From positions 1 to 64,000 of the forward strand of contig CALMZV010000165.1 of assembly GCA_937870755.1 (NCBI GenBank): a stretch of 64,000 nucleotides of DNA, written 5' to 3'. Each line of letters starts with the position of its first letter. Positions within the stretch are counted from its first letter, which is position 1. Origin of the DNA: an uncultured Methylocystaceae bacterium. GTDB taxonomy: Bacteria > Pseudomonadota > Alphaproteobacteria > Rhizobiales > Beijerinckiaceae. The notes under the pieces are model-generated. The model did no database searches. It was not told where the DNA came from and saw only the letters and a list, made by a program, of their open reading frames with translations. The position numbers and the translations under genes were made by a program. This document shows, in pieces, positions 24,414 through 33,492 of this stretch.

Positions 24414-26585
24414 ATGGCCAAAGCCGCCCGCAAGAAGAACCCCGCCGTCGCGATGATCGAGTTTTCCCGCACGCGCGACATTCCGTTCAACCGCATCCGG
24501 CTGTCGGACAGCAATGTCCGCGAGATCGACGTCGAACAGGGCCTCGACGAGCTGACCCAGGACATCGACCGCCGCGAAGACCTCGTGATGGGTCTCAATG
24601 TCCGCGCCGTCCTCGACGATGCCGGCGCCGAGACCGGCGATTTCGAGACCCCCGCCGGCGGCCGACGCTACCGCGCTATCGCCCGCCTGGTCGCGGCCGG
24701 CCGCTTCGCCGAAGACGGTCTCATTCCCTGCCTCGTGAAAAAGGCCAATGCGAAGACCTCGGCCGTTGACGATTCCTATGCCGAGAACGTCATCCGCCTC
24801 GCTCTCCATCCGCTCGACCAGTTCAAGGCGTTCAAGCGCATGGTCGACGGCGGCATGTCGAAGGAGGAAGTCGCGGACGCCTATCGCACCACGCCGCGCT
24901 ACATCGCCCAGCGCCTGCGCCTTGCCCGCGTCGCGCCGTCCCTCATGGACGCCTATGCGCGCGCCGAGGTGACGCTGGCGATGCTGGAGGCGTTCACCGT
25001 CAATCCCAGCCATGAGCGTCAGGAGCAGGTGTGGGAAGCGATCCAGCGTTCGCACAATCGCCAGCCGTGGTATATCCGCGATCTTTTGACCGAGACCACG
25101 GTTCCGACCGACGACAAGCGCGCGCAGTTCGTCGGCGTCGAAGCCTATGAACAGGCCGGCGGCGTGATGCTGCGCGATCTCTTCTCCGAAGAGGACGAAG
25201 GCTGGCTCGCAAACCCCGAGCTGCTCGACCGGCTGGTCTCCGACAAGCTGAAGGGCATCGCCGATGAGGTCGCGGCCGAGGGCTGGAAATGGATCGAAGT
25301 CGATACCGATCTGCCCTACGGCCATGATCGCGGCCTTCGCGTTCTCAACGCCACGTTCCCCGATCTGAGCGAGGAGGAATGCGCCGCCCGCGAGGCGCTG
25401 CGCGAGGAATATGAGCGGCTCGAGGCGGAACACGCCGATTACGACGAGCTGCCTGACGACATCGATGCGCGCCTCGGCGAGATCGAATCCGCGCTGAGCG
25501 CCTTCGAAAACCGCCCGGCGATCTATGTCGCCGACGAGATCGCCCGTGCGGGCGTGTTCATCAGCATCGACCGCGCCGGCCAGTTCGTCGTCGCTCGCGG
25601 CTACGTCCGTCCCGAGGACGAGGCGCCCGTCACAGTCGACGGTGAGGATGATGGCGGCGATGGCAAGTCCGATGCCGAAGGCGGCACGGTCGCGGCCCAG
25701 GCCAGTGGGCAACGCGCCGTTATCACCATCGGCGGCGAGCCCGTCGATGCGGAGGACGACGAGGACGACTCGATCAAGCCGCTTCCCGAGCGCCTGGTGA
25801 TCGAACTCACCGCCCATCGCACGCTCGCGCTCCACGACGCGCTTGCCAACAACCCGCATGTCGCGATGACGGCGCTCCTGCACCGCATGGTGATGGAGCG
25901 TTATCACTACTCGGCGCCGACCGGCTGCATCGAGATCAGCGTGCGCCAGCAGCGTCTCGGCGTGCAGGGCGGCGACCTCAGCGACACGCCCTCGGCCAAG
26001 GCCATCGACGAGCGCTTCGCCGCCTGGAAGGCCGACGTTCCCTCGGACGAAGGCGCGCTCTGGGACTGGATCGCCGCGCTCGACGATACGAGCCGGATGG
26101 CGCTGCTGGCCCATTGCGTCAGCTATGGCGTCAACGCCCTCTACGAGCGGCCCAATCCGCACAGCGGCTCGGGCGTCTCACAGTTCGGCCTTGATCGTCG
26201 CCTCTCCGGTGCCGATCGCATCGCCCGCGCCACCGGCTTCGACATGGTGATGGACGGCGGTTGGAGGCCCACGGTCGATAACTATCTCGGCCGCGTCACC
26301 AAGCCCCGCATCCTCGAAGCCGTTCGCGAAGGTGCGGGCGAGCGCGCCGCCCAGCTCATCAGCCATCTGAAGAAGGGCGACATGGCGAAGGAGGCCGAGC
26401 GCCTGCTGGCCGAAACCGGCTGGCTGCCCGAGCCGCTGCGCCTGGTCGAACTCGACGGCAACGTCGCGGACGCTGGCAATGCCGGTGATGGCGAGGCCCT
26501 GCCGGACTTCCTGACTGGCGATAGCGACGAGGACGAAGCCACCGAGGCCGAAGACGAGCAAGTCGTTCTCGTCGCGGCCGAATGA
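24414..26585 (+). CDS. parB: ParB/RepB/Spo0J-family protein (large)
   Basis: 723 residues, far longer than typical ParB (~300). A ParB N-domain (about 20-120: IPFNRIRLSDSNVREID, then GGRRYRAIARLV in place of the common GERR box, then AENVIRLALHPLDQFKAFKRM) is followed by a helix-turn-helix (about 135-175: SKEEVADAYRTTPRYIAQRLRLARV). The remaining ~500 residues include an acidic low-complexity stretch near 430-460 and a C-terminal acidic tail. A chromosome-type parA partner is absent nearby; parA lies 15 kb away. Large ParB-like proteins of this sort are common in conjugative elements and may act in maintenance or regulation. Confidence 0.85.
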   Translation: MAKAARKKNPAVAMIEFSRTRDIPFNRIRLSDSNVREIDVEQGLDELTQDIDRREDLVMGLNVRAVLDDAGAETGDFETPAGGRRYRAIARLVAAGRFAEDGLIPCLVKKANAKTSAVDDSYAENVIRLALHPLDQFKAFKRMVDGGMSKEEVADAYRTTPRYIAQRLRLARVAPSLMDAYARAEVTLAMLEAFTVNPSHERQEQVWEAIQRSHNRQPWYIRDLLTETTVPTDDKRAQFVGVEAYEQAGGVMLRDLFSEEDEGWLANPELLDRLVSDKLKGIADEVAAEGWKWIEVDTDLPYGHDRGLRVLNATFPDLSEEECAAREALREEYERLEAEHADYDELPDDIDARLGEIESALSAFENRPAIYVADEIARAGVFISIDRAGQFVVARGYVRPEDEAPVTVDGEDDGGDGKSDAEGGTVAAQASGQRAVITIGGEPVDAEDDEDDSIKPLPERLVIELTAHRTLALHDALANNPHVAMTALLHRMVMERYHYSAPTGCIEISVRQQRLGVQGGDLSDTPSAKAIDERFAAWKADVPSDEGALWDWIAALDDTSRMALLAHCVSYGVNALYERPNPHSGSGVSQFGLDRRLSGADRIARATGFDMVMDGGWRPTVDNYLGRVTKPRILEAVREGAGERAAQLISHLKKGDMAKEAERLLAETGWLPEPLRLVELDGNVADAGNAGDGEALPDFLTGDSDEDEATEAEDEQVVLVAAE

Positions 26586-26592
26586 TCGAAAC

Positions 26593-26624
26593 ATGCGCCC
26601 CATCATCCGGTGGGGCGCATTTTT
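26593..26624 (+). terminator. Rho-independent terminator after parB
   Basis: Perfect 10-bp stem ATGCGCCCCA/TGGGGCGCAT with an 8-base loop followed by TTTT, eight bases after the parB stop. Confidence 0.88.
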
Positions 26625-26685
26625 CATGCGGGCCACGGCCGCTTTCCGAGAGTGGAGAGAGGCAGAGGCCGGTCGGCCTGGCCGT

Positions 26686-26739
26686 GACGGATTACGAGGT
26701 GGAGGAGAGGCTTCCGCCGCCCGTCGCGGAGTAGATCCC
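26686..26739 (+). promoter_or_regulatory. Structured leader, family II, copy 3
   Basis: GACGG (26686-26690) pairs with CCGTC (26721-26725), enclosing GGAGGAGAGGCTTCCGCCG, and ends CGCGGAGTAGATCCC before the ATG. Relative to the ardC copy the sixth base of the left arm is changed but a five-pair stem is kept. Confidence 0.55.
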
Positions 26740-27294
26740 ATGACCCTTTCCCGCCAATCCCGCGTCGCCCCGATCGGCGCCATTCTCGCCAGCCATGTCC
26801 TGCCGGCCCTGCAGCGCGCACAGAAATTCCCGCTGCGGATCTCCTGCATCGGCACCGCCAGCTACGACGACATGGAAGCCTATGGTTTCGATCAGATCGT
26901 CGCCATCGGCGAATGCCCGTCGCCCGAAGAAGCCATGTCCGTCGCCAGCGGCCGTATCGCCCGCGGCGACATCCGCGTCGGGACCGACGACATGCTGCGT
27001 TTCCGCCCGCGCATGATCGTTATTCAGGACTGCGATCAGGGTCTGGTTCTCGCCGGAACGATCCGTGCCGGGATCATCCTGTGGCAGCAGCCTGTCGCAT
27101 CCGACGCCGAGGCCCGCCAGATCGTGACCGAGGCCAGCAAGCTGCGCGGCGCGGCCTTCGCCGCGGCCGGTCGCGGTGAGAACGGCCCGGCTCGCGATTA
27201 TCGCTACCGCGCCAGCCAGCTTGAGGCGCGGCTGGTCGATGCGTTCTGGCGCGAGACCGCCGCCGAACTTCTGCGAATGCCGCTGGCCGCCTGA
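26740..27294 (+). CDS. Conserved element protein of unknown function
   Basis: 184 residues, soluble, alternating strands and helices (LRISCIGTASYDDMEAYGFDQ ... RMIVIQDCDQGLVLAGTIRAG). No recognised family. Start fixed by the family II leader and the GGAG just upstream. It is preceded by a terminator and followed by a small hairpin, so it is probably its own transcription unit. Confidence 0.7.
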   Translation: MTLSRQSRVAPIGAILASHVLPALQRAQKFPLRISCIGTASYDDMEAYGFDQIVAIGECPSPEEAMSVASGRIARGDIRVGTDDMLRFRPRMIVIQDCDQGLVLAGTIRAGIILWQQPVASDAEARQIVTEASKLRGAAFAAAGRGENGPARDYRYRASQLEARLVDAFWRETAAELLRMPLAA

Positions 27295-27322
27295 TCTCCC
27301 GCCACGCCTTTCCATCCATCCG

Positions 27323-27344
27323 ACCCGGCCATGCGCCGGGTTTC
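27323..27344 (+). terminator. Weak terminator hairpin
   Basis: ACCCGG (27323-27328) pairs with CCGGGT (27336-27341), followed by TTTCGTCATTT. The downstream gene has AGGAG close to its start. Confidence 0.5.
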
Positions 27345-27363
27345 GTCATTTCAGGAGCCAGTC

Positions 27364-27780
27364 ATGGCCGACTATTTCACCCACTTTTCCTGTCTGCTCG
27401 ACGTGGGCACGCCGAACAACGCCGCTCGCGCGCTCGATCTCTACAACACGCTCGCCGCGGAGAATGCGGCCGAAGACCCGCCCTCGGAAGGCTTCCTCCT
27501 GTCGATCGAGCCCGCGCATGGCGGCACCCAGCTCTGGATGCGCGACGACACCACCGGCGATCCCGAGCATGTCATCCGGTTCGTCCTGCGGTGCGCGAGC
27601 GCATTCGGTCTCACCGGCCGCTGGGGCTTCCAATATGCCAACACCTGCTCGCGGCCGCGCCTCGACGGCTTCGGCGGCGGCGCGCATGTCGTCGATCTCG
27701 CCACCGGCGAGACCATCGCCTGGACCTATACCGGCGGCTGGCTTGCCCAGGTTCTCGGCGGAGGCGACCCCGATGCCTGA
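27364..27780 (+). CDS. Conserved element protein of unknown function
   Basis: 138 residues, acidic, soluble (MADYFTHFSCLLDVGTPNNA). CAGGAG precedes the ATG. Its last codons overlap the start of the next gene by eight bases, so the two are likely co-translated. No family recognised; similar pairs occur on mobile elements near anti-restriction genes, but I cannot name a function. Confidence 0.7.
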   Translation: MADYFTHFSCLLDVGTPNNAARALDLYNTLAAENAAEDPPSEGFLLSIEPAHGGTQLWMRDDTTGDPEHVIRFVLRCASAFGLTGRWGFQYANTCSRPRLDGFGGGAHVVDLATGETIAWTYTGGWLAQVLGGGDPDA

Positions 27781-28417
27781 AATCATCGAAACCACCGTCT
27801 ATCAGCTCGGCGAGCTTTCCGACGCCGCCAAGGACAACGCACGCGCCTGGTATCGCGAAGGCGGCTTCGACTACGACTGGTTTGATTCCGTCTTCGAGGA
27901 TTTCCAGCGCATCGCGGAAATCCTCGGCATCTGCCTCAAAACCCGGCCAGTTTACCTCGTGGGCGGTGGCACCCGGCAGGAGCCGCAGATTTCGTTCACC
28001 GGCTTCTGGTCCCAAGGCGACGGCGCGTCCTATCAGGCGTTCTACGCCTTTCGGAAAAACGCCACCCGCGAAATTCGCGGCTACGCGCCGCAGGACACGC
28101 GCCTTCACGCCATCGCCGATGACCTGCTGGCGATCCAGCGCCGAAACTTCTATCAGCTCCGCGCCGATGTCAGTCATCGCGGCCGCTATTCCCACGAATA
28201 TTGCATGGCGATCTCGGTCGAACGCGATAGCCCGACGTATCAGGACATGACAGCCGATGCGGAGAACGCCGTGATCGAGGCGCTGCGCGATCTCGCCCGC
28301 TGGCTCTACCGGCAGCTCGAACGCGAATACGAATATCTCAGTTCGGACGAGGCCGTGGACGAGACGATCGCGGCAAACCAATACACCTTCACCGAAATCG
28401 GACGCCGGTTCGGCTGA
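27773..28417 (+). CDS. Conserved element protein of unknown function
   Basis: 214 residues, rich in aromatic residues and Asp/Glu (DNARAWYREGGFDYDWFDSVF; DLARWLYRQLEREYEY). No membrane segment. Overlaps the preceding gene and is closed by a strong terminator at 28425. The sequence is well kept in frame and looks like a real conserved gene, but no catalytic motif is evident. Confidence 0.7.
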   Translation: MPEIIETTVYQLGELSDAAKDNARAWYREGGFDYDWFDSVFEDFQRIAEILGICLKTRPVYLVGGGTRQEPQISFTGFWSQGDGASYQAFYAFRKNATREIRGYAPQDTRLHAIADDLLAIQRRNFYQLRADVSHRGRYSHEYCMAISVERDSPTYQDMTADAENAVIEALRDLARWLYRQLEREYEYLSSDEAVDETIAANQYTFTEIGRRFG

Positions 28418-28424
28418 CCTCGAC

Positions 28425-28457
28425 AAGCGCCCGGCTTCCACGGCCGGGCGCTTGTTT
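28425..28457 (+). terminator. Rho-independent terminator
   Basis: AAGCGCCCGGC pairs perfectly with GCCGGGCGCTT (28443-28453), followed by GTTT. Same stem sequence as the terminators at 19675 and 29006. Confidence 0.82.
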
Positions 28458-28574
28458 CATGTCGGCTGTCGCCACGGTTTCAGAGGGAGAGAGCGGCCGG
28501 GACGGGTTCGAGCCCGTCCAGTCAGAGAGAGCGCCGGCGAGCTTACCCGTACCAGCTCTCCGGAGACGCATCCC
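28458..28574 (+). promoter_or_regulatory. Structured leader, family I, copy 2 (ardB)
   Basis: Starts CATGTCGGCT after the terminator. A 7-bp hairpin GGACGGG-TTCGAG-CCCGTCC (28500-28519) and the pairing GAGAGC (28527-28532) with GCTCTC (28555-28560) are shared with copy 3 at 29038. The leader ends close to the ardB start without a clear Shine-Dalgarno other than CGGAGA. Confidence 0.6.
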
Positions 28575-28997
28575 ATGTCCACCGACACCCTCGCTTCGCC
28601 GGCCGCCACCATCGTTCCCGATGATCGGCGCGAAACATTCCTCCCAACCCTGTTCAGCCTGCCGCTTCTGATCGTCGCGGAGAACACGGTCTATGCCCTC
28701 ATGGAACGCCTCAGCCCGCACGACTATGGCGGCGGCCTCTGGAACTTCTACGAGATCGGGGAGCAGCCCCTGTTTCTCGCGCCGACCTCGAAGCCGCGTT
28801 TCCGCATCGAAAGCACGATCACGGAATATCGCGGCGAGGTATCGGCCGAGGCGGCGGGCATCATCGCCACGCTGTTCGCCTTCTCGCACCTGTCGTTCCG
28901 GTTCGAGTCCGATTTCCTCGCCAACGGCTACGAGCGGCTTCATCGCTATCTCGACGGCCATTCCGAGGCGTCGGCGATCTACAGCGCCATCGACTGA
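28575..28997 (+). CDS. ardB: ArdB/KlcA-family anti-restriction protein
   Basis: 140 residues, the usual size for the family. The signature block is present: FSLPLLIVAENTVYALMERL, SPHDYGGGLWNFYEIGEQP and EVSAEAAGIIATLFAFSHLSF. ArdB/KlcA proteins inhibit type I restriction in the recipient after conjugation. Single-gene unit between two terminators with a family I leader. Together with ArdC it gives the element two unrelated anti-restriction proteins. Confidence 0.9.
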   Translation: MSTDTLASPAATIVPDDRRETFLPTLFSLPLLIVAENTVYALMERLSPHDYGGGLWNFYEIGEQPLFLAPTSKPRFRIESTITEYRGEVSAEAAGIIATLFAFSHLSFRFESDFLANGYERLHRYLDGHSEASAIYSAID

Positions 28998-29005
28998 CTT
29001 CAACA

Positions 29006-29037
29006 GGCGCCCCGCCGAACGGCCGGGCGCCTTTTTC
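29006..29037 (+). terminator. Rho-independent terminator after ardB
   Basis: AGGCGCCC pairs with GGGCGCCT (29026-29033) and runs into TTTTT. Confidence 0.85.
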
Positions 29038-29157
29038 ATGCCGGCTATCGCCCCGGCATCAGAGGGAGAGAGTGGCCGGGACGGGTTCGAGCCCGTCCGG
29101 TCCGAGAGAGAGCGCCGGCGGGCTTTCCCGTTTTTCGCTCTCCCGAGGATTTCCCCG
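29038..29157 (+). promoter_or_regulatory. Structured leader, family I, copy 3 (strawberry-notch)
   Basis: Begins CATGCCGGCT; hairpin GGACGGG-TTCGAG-CCCGTCC (29079-29098) and pairing GAGAGCG (29108-29114) with CGCTCTC (29136-29142), then CCCGAGGATTTCCCCG and the ATG. Closely matches copy 2 and, in structure, copy 1. Confidence 0.62.
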
Positions 29158-32100
29158 ATGAACGCTCTGCTTCCCCTGGCCGATACGCTGCCGGCGACGC
29201 CGCTCGCAGCGCCCGGCAATTCCGCCGCTGTCCACGCTGCCGCCCTCCTGATCCTACCGCATCTCGAACGCGGGGCGCGTGTCGATGCCGTTGCCCTGCG
29301 CGGCGCGATGGAGGCGGCCTTCGGCGGTTCCGACGCCACCGGCCTATGGGACTGGAAAACCGCCTATGAGGCGTGCGAGGTCGCGACCGTCCTGTTCCTG
29401 CGCAAATACGGAAAGGCGCTTTTCCGCAAAGCCGGCTCGAAGGCTGCCGCGCTTCCGCTGCTCGGCAAGATCGCCGGGCTTCTGCCGACGCATACCCGCC
29501 GCTCGCAGGAGAGCCAGGCGCTCCAACAGTTTTCAACCCCGATCCCGCTCGGCCATGTCGCCGTCTCGGCCGCCGCGATCACCGCTGCCGACCGCGTGCT
29601 GGAGCCTTCGGCCGGAACCGGGCTTCTGGCGATCCTCGCCGAGATCGCCGGCGGCTCGCTCGTGCTGAACGAGCTGGCCGACACGCGCGCAGCACTTCTC
29701 TCTTCTCTCTTTCCGGCAATTCCCGTCACCCGCTTCGACGCCGCCCAGATCGACGATCACTTGGGCGCCGCCACGGCCCCGTCCGTCGTGCTCATGAACC
29801 CGCCGTTCTCGGCCATGGTCCATGTCGAGGGCCGCATGGCCGACGCCGCGTTCCGCCATGTCGCCTCGGCGCTCGCGCGCCTTGCTCCCGGCGGGCGTCT
29901 CGTTGCGATCACCGGCTCGAACTTCGGCCCGGAAGCCCCGGCCTGGACCGCCGCCTTCGCCCGCCTGCAGGAGCGTGGCCGCGTCGTCTTCTCCGCCGGG
30001 ATCGACGGCAGCGTTTACGCCAAGCATGGCACGACCTTCGCCACGCGGCTCACCGTCATCGACAAGTTGCCCGCCGACGATCCCACGGTCTTCCCGGTCT
30101 CGCCGGGCACCGCGCCGGATGCCGCGACGCTCATGGACTGGATCGGCGCACATCTTCCGCCGCGCCTGCCGGTCGATCCTTCCGTCGTCGTTCCGACCGC
30201 TGCGCCGGCCGCCGCGCGCAGCGTGCGCGGCTACCTCAGTCGCGCCGCCAGGACCGCGCCCGCTGCCGTCGCGGCCGAGCCGGAAGGCGTCGCGCTCGCC
30301 TATGAGATTATCGACGCGCTGCCCGAAGCCGAGGCCGACGACGACGACGGCCGCATCTCCGACGCCATCTATGAAGAATACGGATTGCAGGCGATCCGTA
30401 TTTCCGGGTCTCAGGCTCACCCGACGAAGCTAGTGCAGTCGGCGGCGATGGCGAGCGTCGCACCGCCGAAGCCGAGCTATCGCCCGCATCTGCCCGCCAA
30501 CATCCGCGAGCTTCTGTCCGACGCCCAGCTCGAAACGCTGGTCTATGCCGGCGAAGCCCATTCGGATCATCTCGCCGGTTCGTGGACGGTGGACGAGACA
30601 TTCGATCTCGTCTCCGCCGCCCGCGACGATGCCGAGAAGGCCGTGCGCTTCCGGCGCGGCTTCTTCATCGGCGACGGCACCGGCGTCGGCAAGGGCCGCC
30701 AGTCCGCCGCGATCATCCTCGACAACTGGCTGCAAGGCCGGCGCAAGGCGGTCTGGATCTCCAAATCCGACAAGCTGCTCGAAGATGCTCAACGCGACTG
30801 GAGCGCGCTCGGCATGGAGCGGTTGCTGGTCACGCCGCTCTCGCGTTTCCCGCAAGGGCGGCCGATCACGCTGCCCGAAGGCGTCCTATTTACAACCTAC
30901 GCCACGCTGCGCTCCGACGACCGCGGCGAGAAGCTATCGCGCGTCAAGCAGATCGTTGAATGGTTGGGCTCCGATTTCGATGGAGCGATCATTTTCGACG
31001 AGGCGCACGCGATGCAGAATGCCGCTGGTGGCAAGGGTGAACGTGGCGATGTCGCCGCCTCGCAGCAGGGCCGCGCCGGGCTTCGCCTCCAGCACGCGCT
31101 CCCGAACGCCCGCGTCACCTATGTCTCGGCGACCGGCGCCACCTCCGTCCACAATCTCGCCTATGCCCAGCGGCTCGGCCTCTGGGGCGGCGAGGATTTC
31201 CCGTTCTCGACCAGGGCCGAATTTGTCGAGGCGATCGAGGCCGGCGGCGTTGCGGCGATGGAGGTGCTGGCGCGCGATCTGCGCGCGCTCGGCCTCTACA
31301 CCGCCCGCTCGCTCTCCTTCGACGGCGTGGAATACGAGCTGGTCGAGCACGCGCTTAGCCCTGAGCAGACCCGCATCTACGATACCTATGCCGGGGCCTT
31401 CGCCATCATCCATAACAATCTCGACGCGGCGATGGAGGCCGCCAACATCACCGGATCGTCCGGCACGCTGAACAAGCAGGCGAAGTCCGCCGCGCGCTCG
31501 GCCTTCGAGAGCGCCAAGCAGCGGTTCTTCGGCCATCTTCTCACGTCGATGAAAGCGCCGACCCTGCTCCGGTCGATCACCGCCGATCTGGACGCCGGCC
31601 ATTCGGCCGTGATCCAGATTGTGTCGACCGGCGAGGCGCTGACCGAACGGCGCCTGGCCGACATCCCGACCGAGGAATGGAACGATATTCGGACGGACAT
31701 CACGCCGCGCGAATATGTCCTGTCCTACCTCGAAACCAGCTTTCCCGTTCAGCTCTACGAGCCCTTCACCGACAGCGACGGCAAGGTCTCGTCGCGTCCG
31801 GTCATGCGTGACGGCCAGCCGGTCGAGAGCCGCGAGGCCGTCGCCCGCCGCAACGAGTTGATCGAGAAGCTGGCGAGCCTGCCGGCCGTCCCCGGCGCGC
31901 TCGACCAGATCGTCCAGCACTTCGGCATCGACATGGTGGCCGAGGTGACGGGCCGCTCGCGCCGGATCGTCCGCAAGGGCCAGCGTCTCGTGGTCGAGAA
32001 TCGTGCGGCCTCCGCCAATCTCGCCGAGACGCAGGCATTTATGGATGACGCCAAGCGCGTCCTCGTGTTCAGCGATGCCGGTGGGACCGGGCGCAGCTAC

Positions 32101-33492
32101 CATGCGGAACTCTCGGCGCGGAACACGCGCCTGCGCGTCCACTACCTGCTCGAACCCGGCTGGAAGGCCGACGCCGCCATTCAGGGCCTCGGCCGCACGC
32201 ACCGCACGAACCAGGCGCAGCCTCCGCTATTCCGCCCGATCGCCACGAACGTCAAAGCGGAAAAGCGTTTCCTGTCGACGATCGCCCGCCGCCTCGACAC
32301 GCTCGGCGCGATCACGCGGGGCCAGCGCCAGACCGGCGGGCAAGGTCTCTTCCGTCCCGAGGACAATTTGGAAAGCCCCTATGCGCGCGATGCGCTGCGC
32401 CAGCTCTACATGTTGCTGGTGCGCGGCAAGGTCGAAGGCTGCTCGCTCGACCGCTTCGAATCCGCCACCGGCCTGAAGTTGATGGACTCGACCGGCATCA
32501 AGGACGAGCTGCCACCGATCACCACCTTCCTCAATCGGCTGCTGGCGCTCACCATCGAGCTTCAGGGCGTCCTCTTCACCGCCTTCGAGCAGCTCCTGAC
32601 GGCGCGCATCGAGGGCGCCATCGCCAGCGGCACCTATGATGCCGGGCTGGAGACGCTGACCGCCGAGCGGTTCACCGTCACCGACCGAAAGACCATCTAT
32701 GTCCATCCGGGCACCGGCGCGGAAACCCGGCTGCTGACCATCACGCAGCGCGAGCGCAATCGACCGCTGGCGCTGGACGCCGCCCTCGGCCATCTCGATG
32801 ACCGGCGCGCGAAGCTCCTCGTCAACGAGCGTTCCGGCCGCGCCGCCGTTCAGGTGCCGACCACCAGCATCATGCTCGACGATGGCGAGATCGAGCGCCG
32901 TGTTCGCCTGCTGCGCCCGATGGAGGGGCATAACATTCCCCTCAAGGCCATGAGCGAAACCCACTGGATCGAAGCCGATCAGGATGCGTTCGCCGCCGCC
33001 TGGAACGCCGAGATCGCCGAGGTGCCGCAGTTTGCCGACAGCACGATCCACGTCGTCACCGGACTGTTGTTGCCGATCTGGAAGCGCCTGCCGAATGAAT
33101 CGACGCGGGTGTATCGCCTCCAAACCGATGACGGCGAGCGCATCATCGGCCGCCGGGTCTCTCCGGCCTGGGCCGCCAATGCGACCACGACCGGCACGAC
33201 CGCGCTCACGGCAGATGACGCCTTCATGGCGCTGGTGGACGGCCGCACGATCCTCGATCTCGCCGAGGGCCTTCAGCTTCGGCGTGCGCGCGTCATGGGC
33301 GTGAACCGGATCGAACTCTCCGGCTTCACCGACACCATGCGCGAGCGCCTCTCGGCCTATGGCCTGTTCCACGAGATCATCTCGTGGAAGCTGCGCATGT
33401 TCGTGCCGGTCGACGCCAGTGGGCCGGTCGCGCTCGCCAAGCTGCTCGAACGCTGGCCGGTCGAGCGCATCGGCGAACGGGAGGCGGCATAG
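29158..33492 (+). CDS. Strawberry-notch-type helicase fused to methyltransferase-like domain
   Basis: 1444 residues. An N-terminal helical part is followed by a methyltransferase-like domain with motif I (VLEPSAGTGLLAIL, 147-160) and NPPF (214-217), as in adenine-N6 enzymes. The superfamily II helicase core has Walker A in GDGTGVGKGRQ (about 504-514) and DEAH in FDEAHAMQ (about 611-618). The second half is the strawberry-notch C-terminal helicase domain (VLVFSDAGGTGRSYH; GLGRTHRTNQAQPP with the Arg finger). Such proteins are frequent on conjugative elements; an anti-restriction or DNA-handling role is likely but unproven. Ends directly before the Toprim gene (TAG-ATG). A 5' duplicate lies at 19823. 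Confidence 0.9.
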   Translation: MNALLPLADTLPATPLAAPGNSAAVHAAALLILPHLERGARVDAVALRGAMEAAFGGSDATGLWDWKTAYEACEVATVLFLRKYGKALFRKAGSKAAALPLLGKIAGLLPTHTRRSQESQALQQFSTPIPLGHVAVSAAAITAADRVLEPSAGTGLLAILAEIAGGSLVLNELADTRAALLSSLFPAIPVTRFDAAQIDDHLGAATAPSVVLMNPPFSAMVHVEGRMADAAFRHVASALARLAPGGRLVAITGSNFGPEAPAWTAAFARLQERGRVVFSAGIDGSVYAKHGTTFATRLTVIDKLPADDPTVFPVSPGTAPDAATLMDWIGAHLPPRLPVDPSVVVPTAAPAAARSVRGYLSRAARTAPAAVAAEPEGVALAYEIIDALPEAEADDDDGRISDAIYEEYGLQAIRISGSQAHPTKLVQSAAMASVAPPKPSYRPHLPANIRELLSDAQLETLVYAGEAHSDHLAGSWTVDETFDLVSAARDDAEKAVRFRRGFFIGDGTGVGKGRQSAAIILDNWLQGRRKAVWISKSDKLLEDAQRDWSALGMERLLVTPLSRFPQGRPITLPEGVLFTTYATLRSDDRGEKLSRVKQIVEWLGSDFDGAIIFDEAHAMQNAAGGKGERGDVAASQQGRAGLRLQHALPNARVTYVSATGATSVHNLAYAQRLGLWGGEDFPFSTRAEFVEAIEAGGVAAMEVLARDLRALGLYTARSLSFDGVEYELVEHALSPEQTRIYDTYAGAFAIIHNNLDAAMEAANITGSSGTLNKQAKSAARSAFESAKQRFFGHLLTSMKAPTLLRSITADLDAGHSAVIQIVSTGEALTERRLADIPTEEWNDIRTDITPREYVLSYLETSFPVQLYEPFTDSDGKVSSRPVMRDGQPVESREAVARRNELIEKLASLPAVPGALDQIVQHFGIDMVAEVTGRSRRIVRKGQRLVVENRAASANLAETQAFMDDAKRVLVFSDAGGTGRSYHAELSARNTRLRVHYLLEPGWKADAAIQGLGRTHRTNQAQPPLFRPIATNVKAEKRFLSTIARRLDTLGAITRGQRQTGGQGLFRPEDNLESPYARDALRQLYMLLVRGKVEGCSLDRFESATGLKLMDSTGIKDELPPITTFLNRLLALTIELQGVLFTAFEQLLTARIEGAIASGTYDAGLETLTAERFTVTDRKTIYVHPGTGAETRLLTITQRERNRPLALDAALGHLDDRRAKLLVNERSGRAAVQVPTTSIMLDDGEIERRVRLLRPMEGHNIPLKAMSETHWIEADQDAFAAAWNAEIAEVPQFADSTIHVVTGLLLPIWKRLPNESTRVYRLQTDDGERIIGRRVSPAWAANATTTGTTALTADDAFMALVDGRTILDLAEGLQLRRARVMGVNRIELSGFTDTMRERLSAYGLFHEIISWKLRMFVPVDASGPVALAKLLERWPVERIGEREAA

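Noticed and set aside
24357-26162. 601-codon antisense open frame opposite parB
   Set aside because: Shadow frame; the sense strand has the ParB domain, leader and terminator.
19675-29157. Repeated leaders and terminators considered as a CRISPR or REP array
   Set aside because: The copies are kilobases apart, each tied to one gene start, with no regular spacers.
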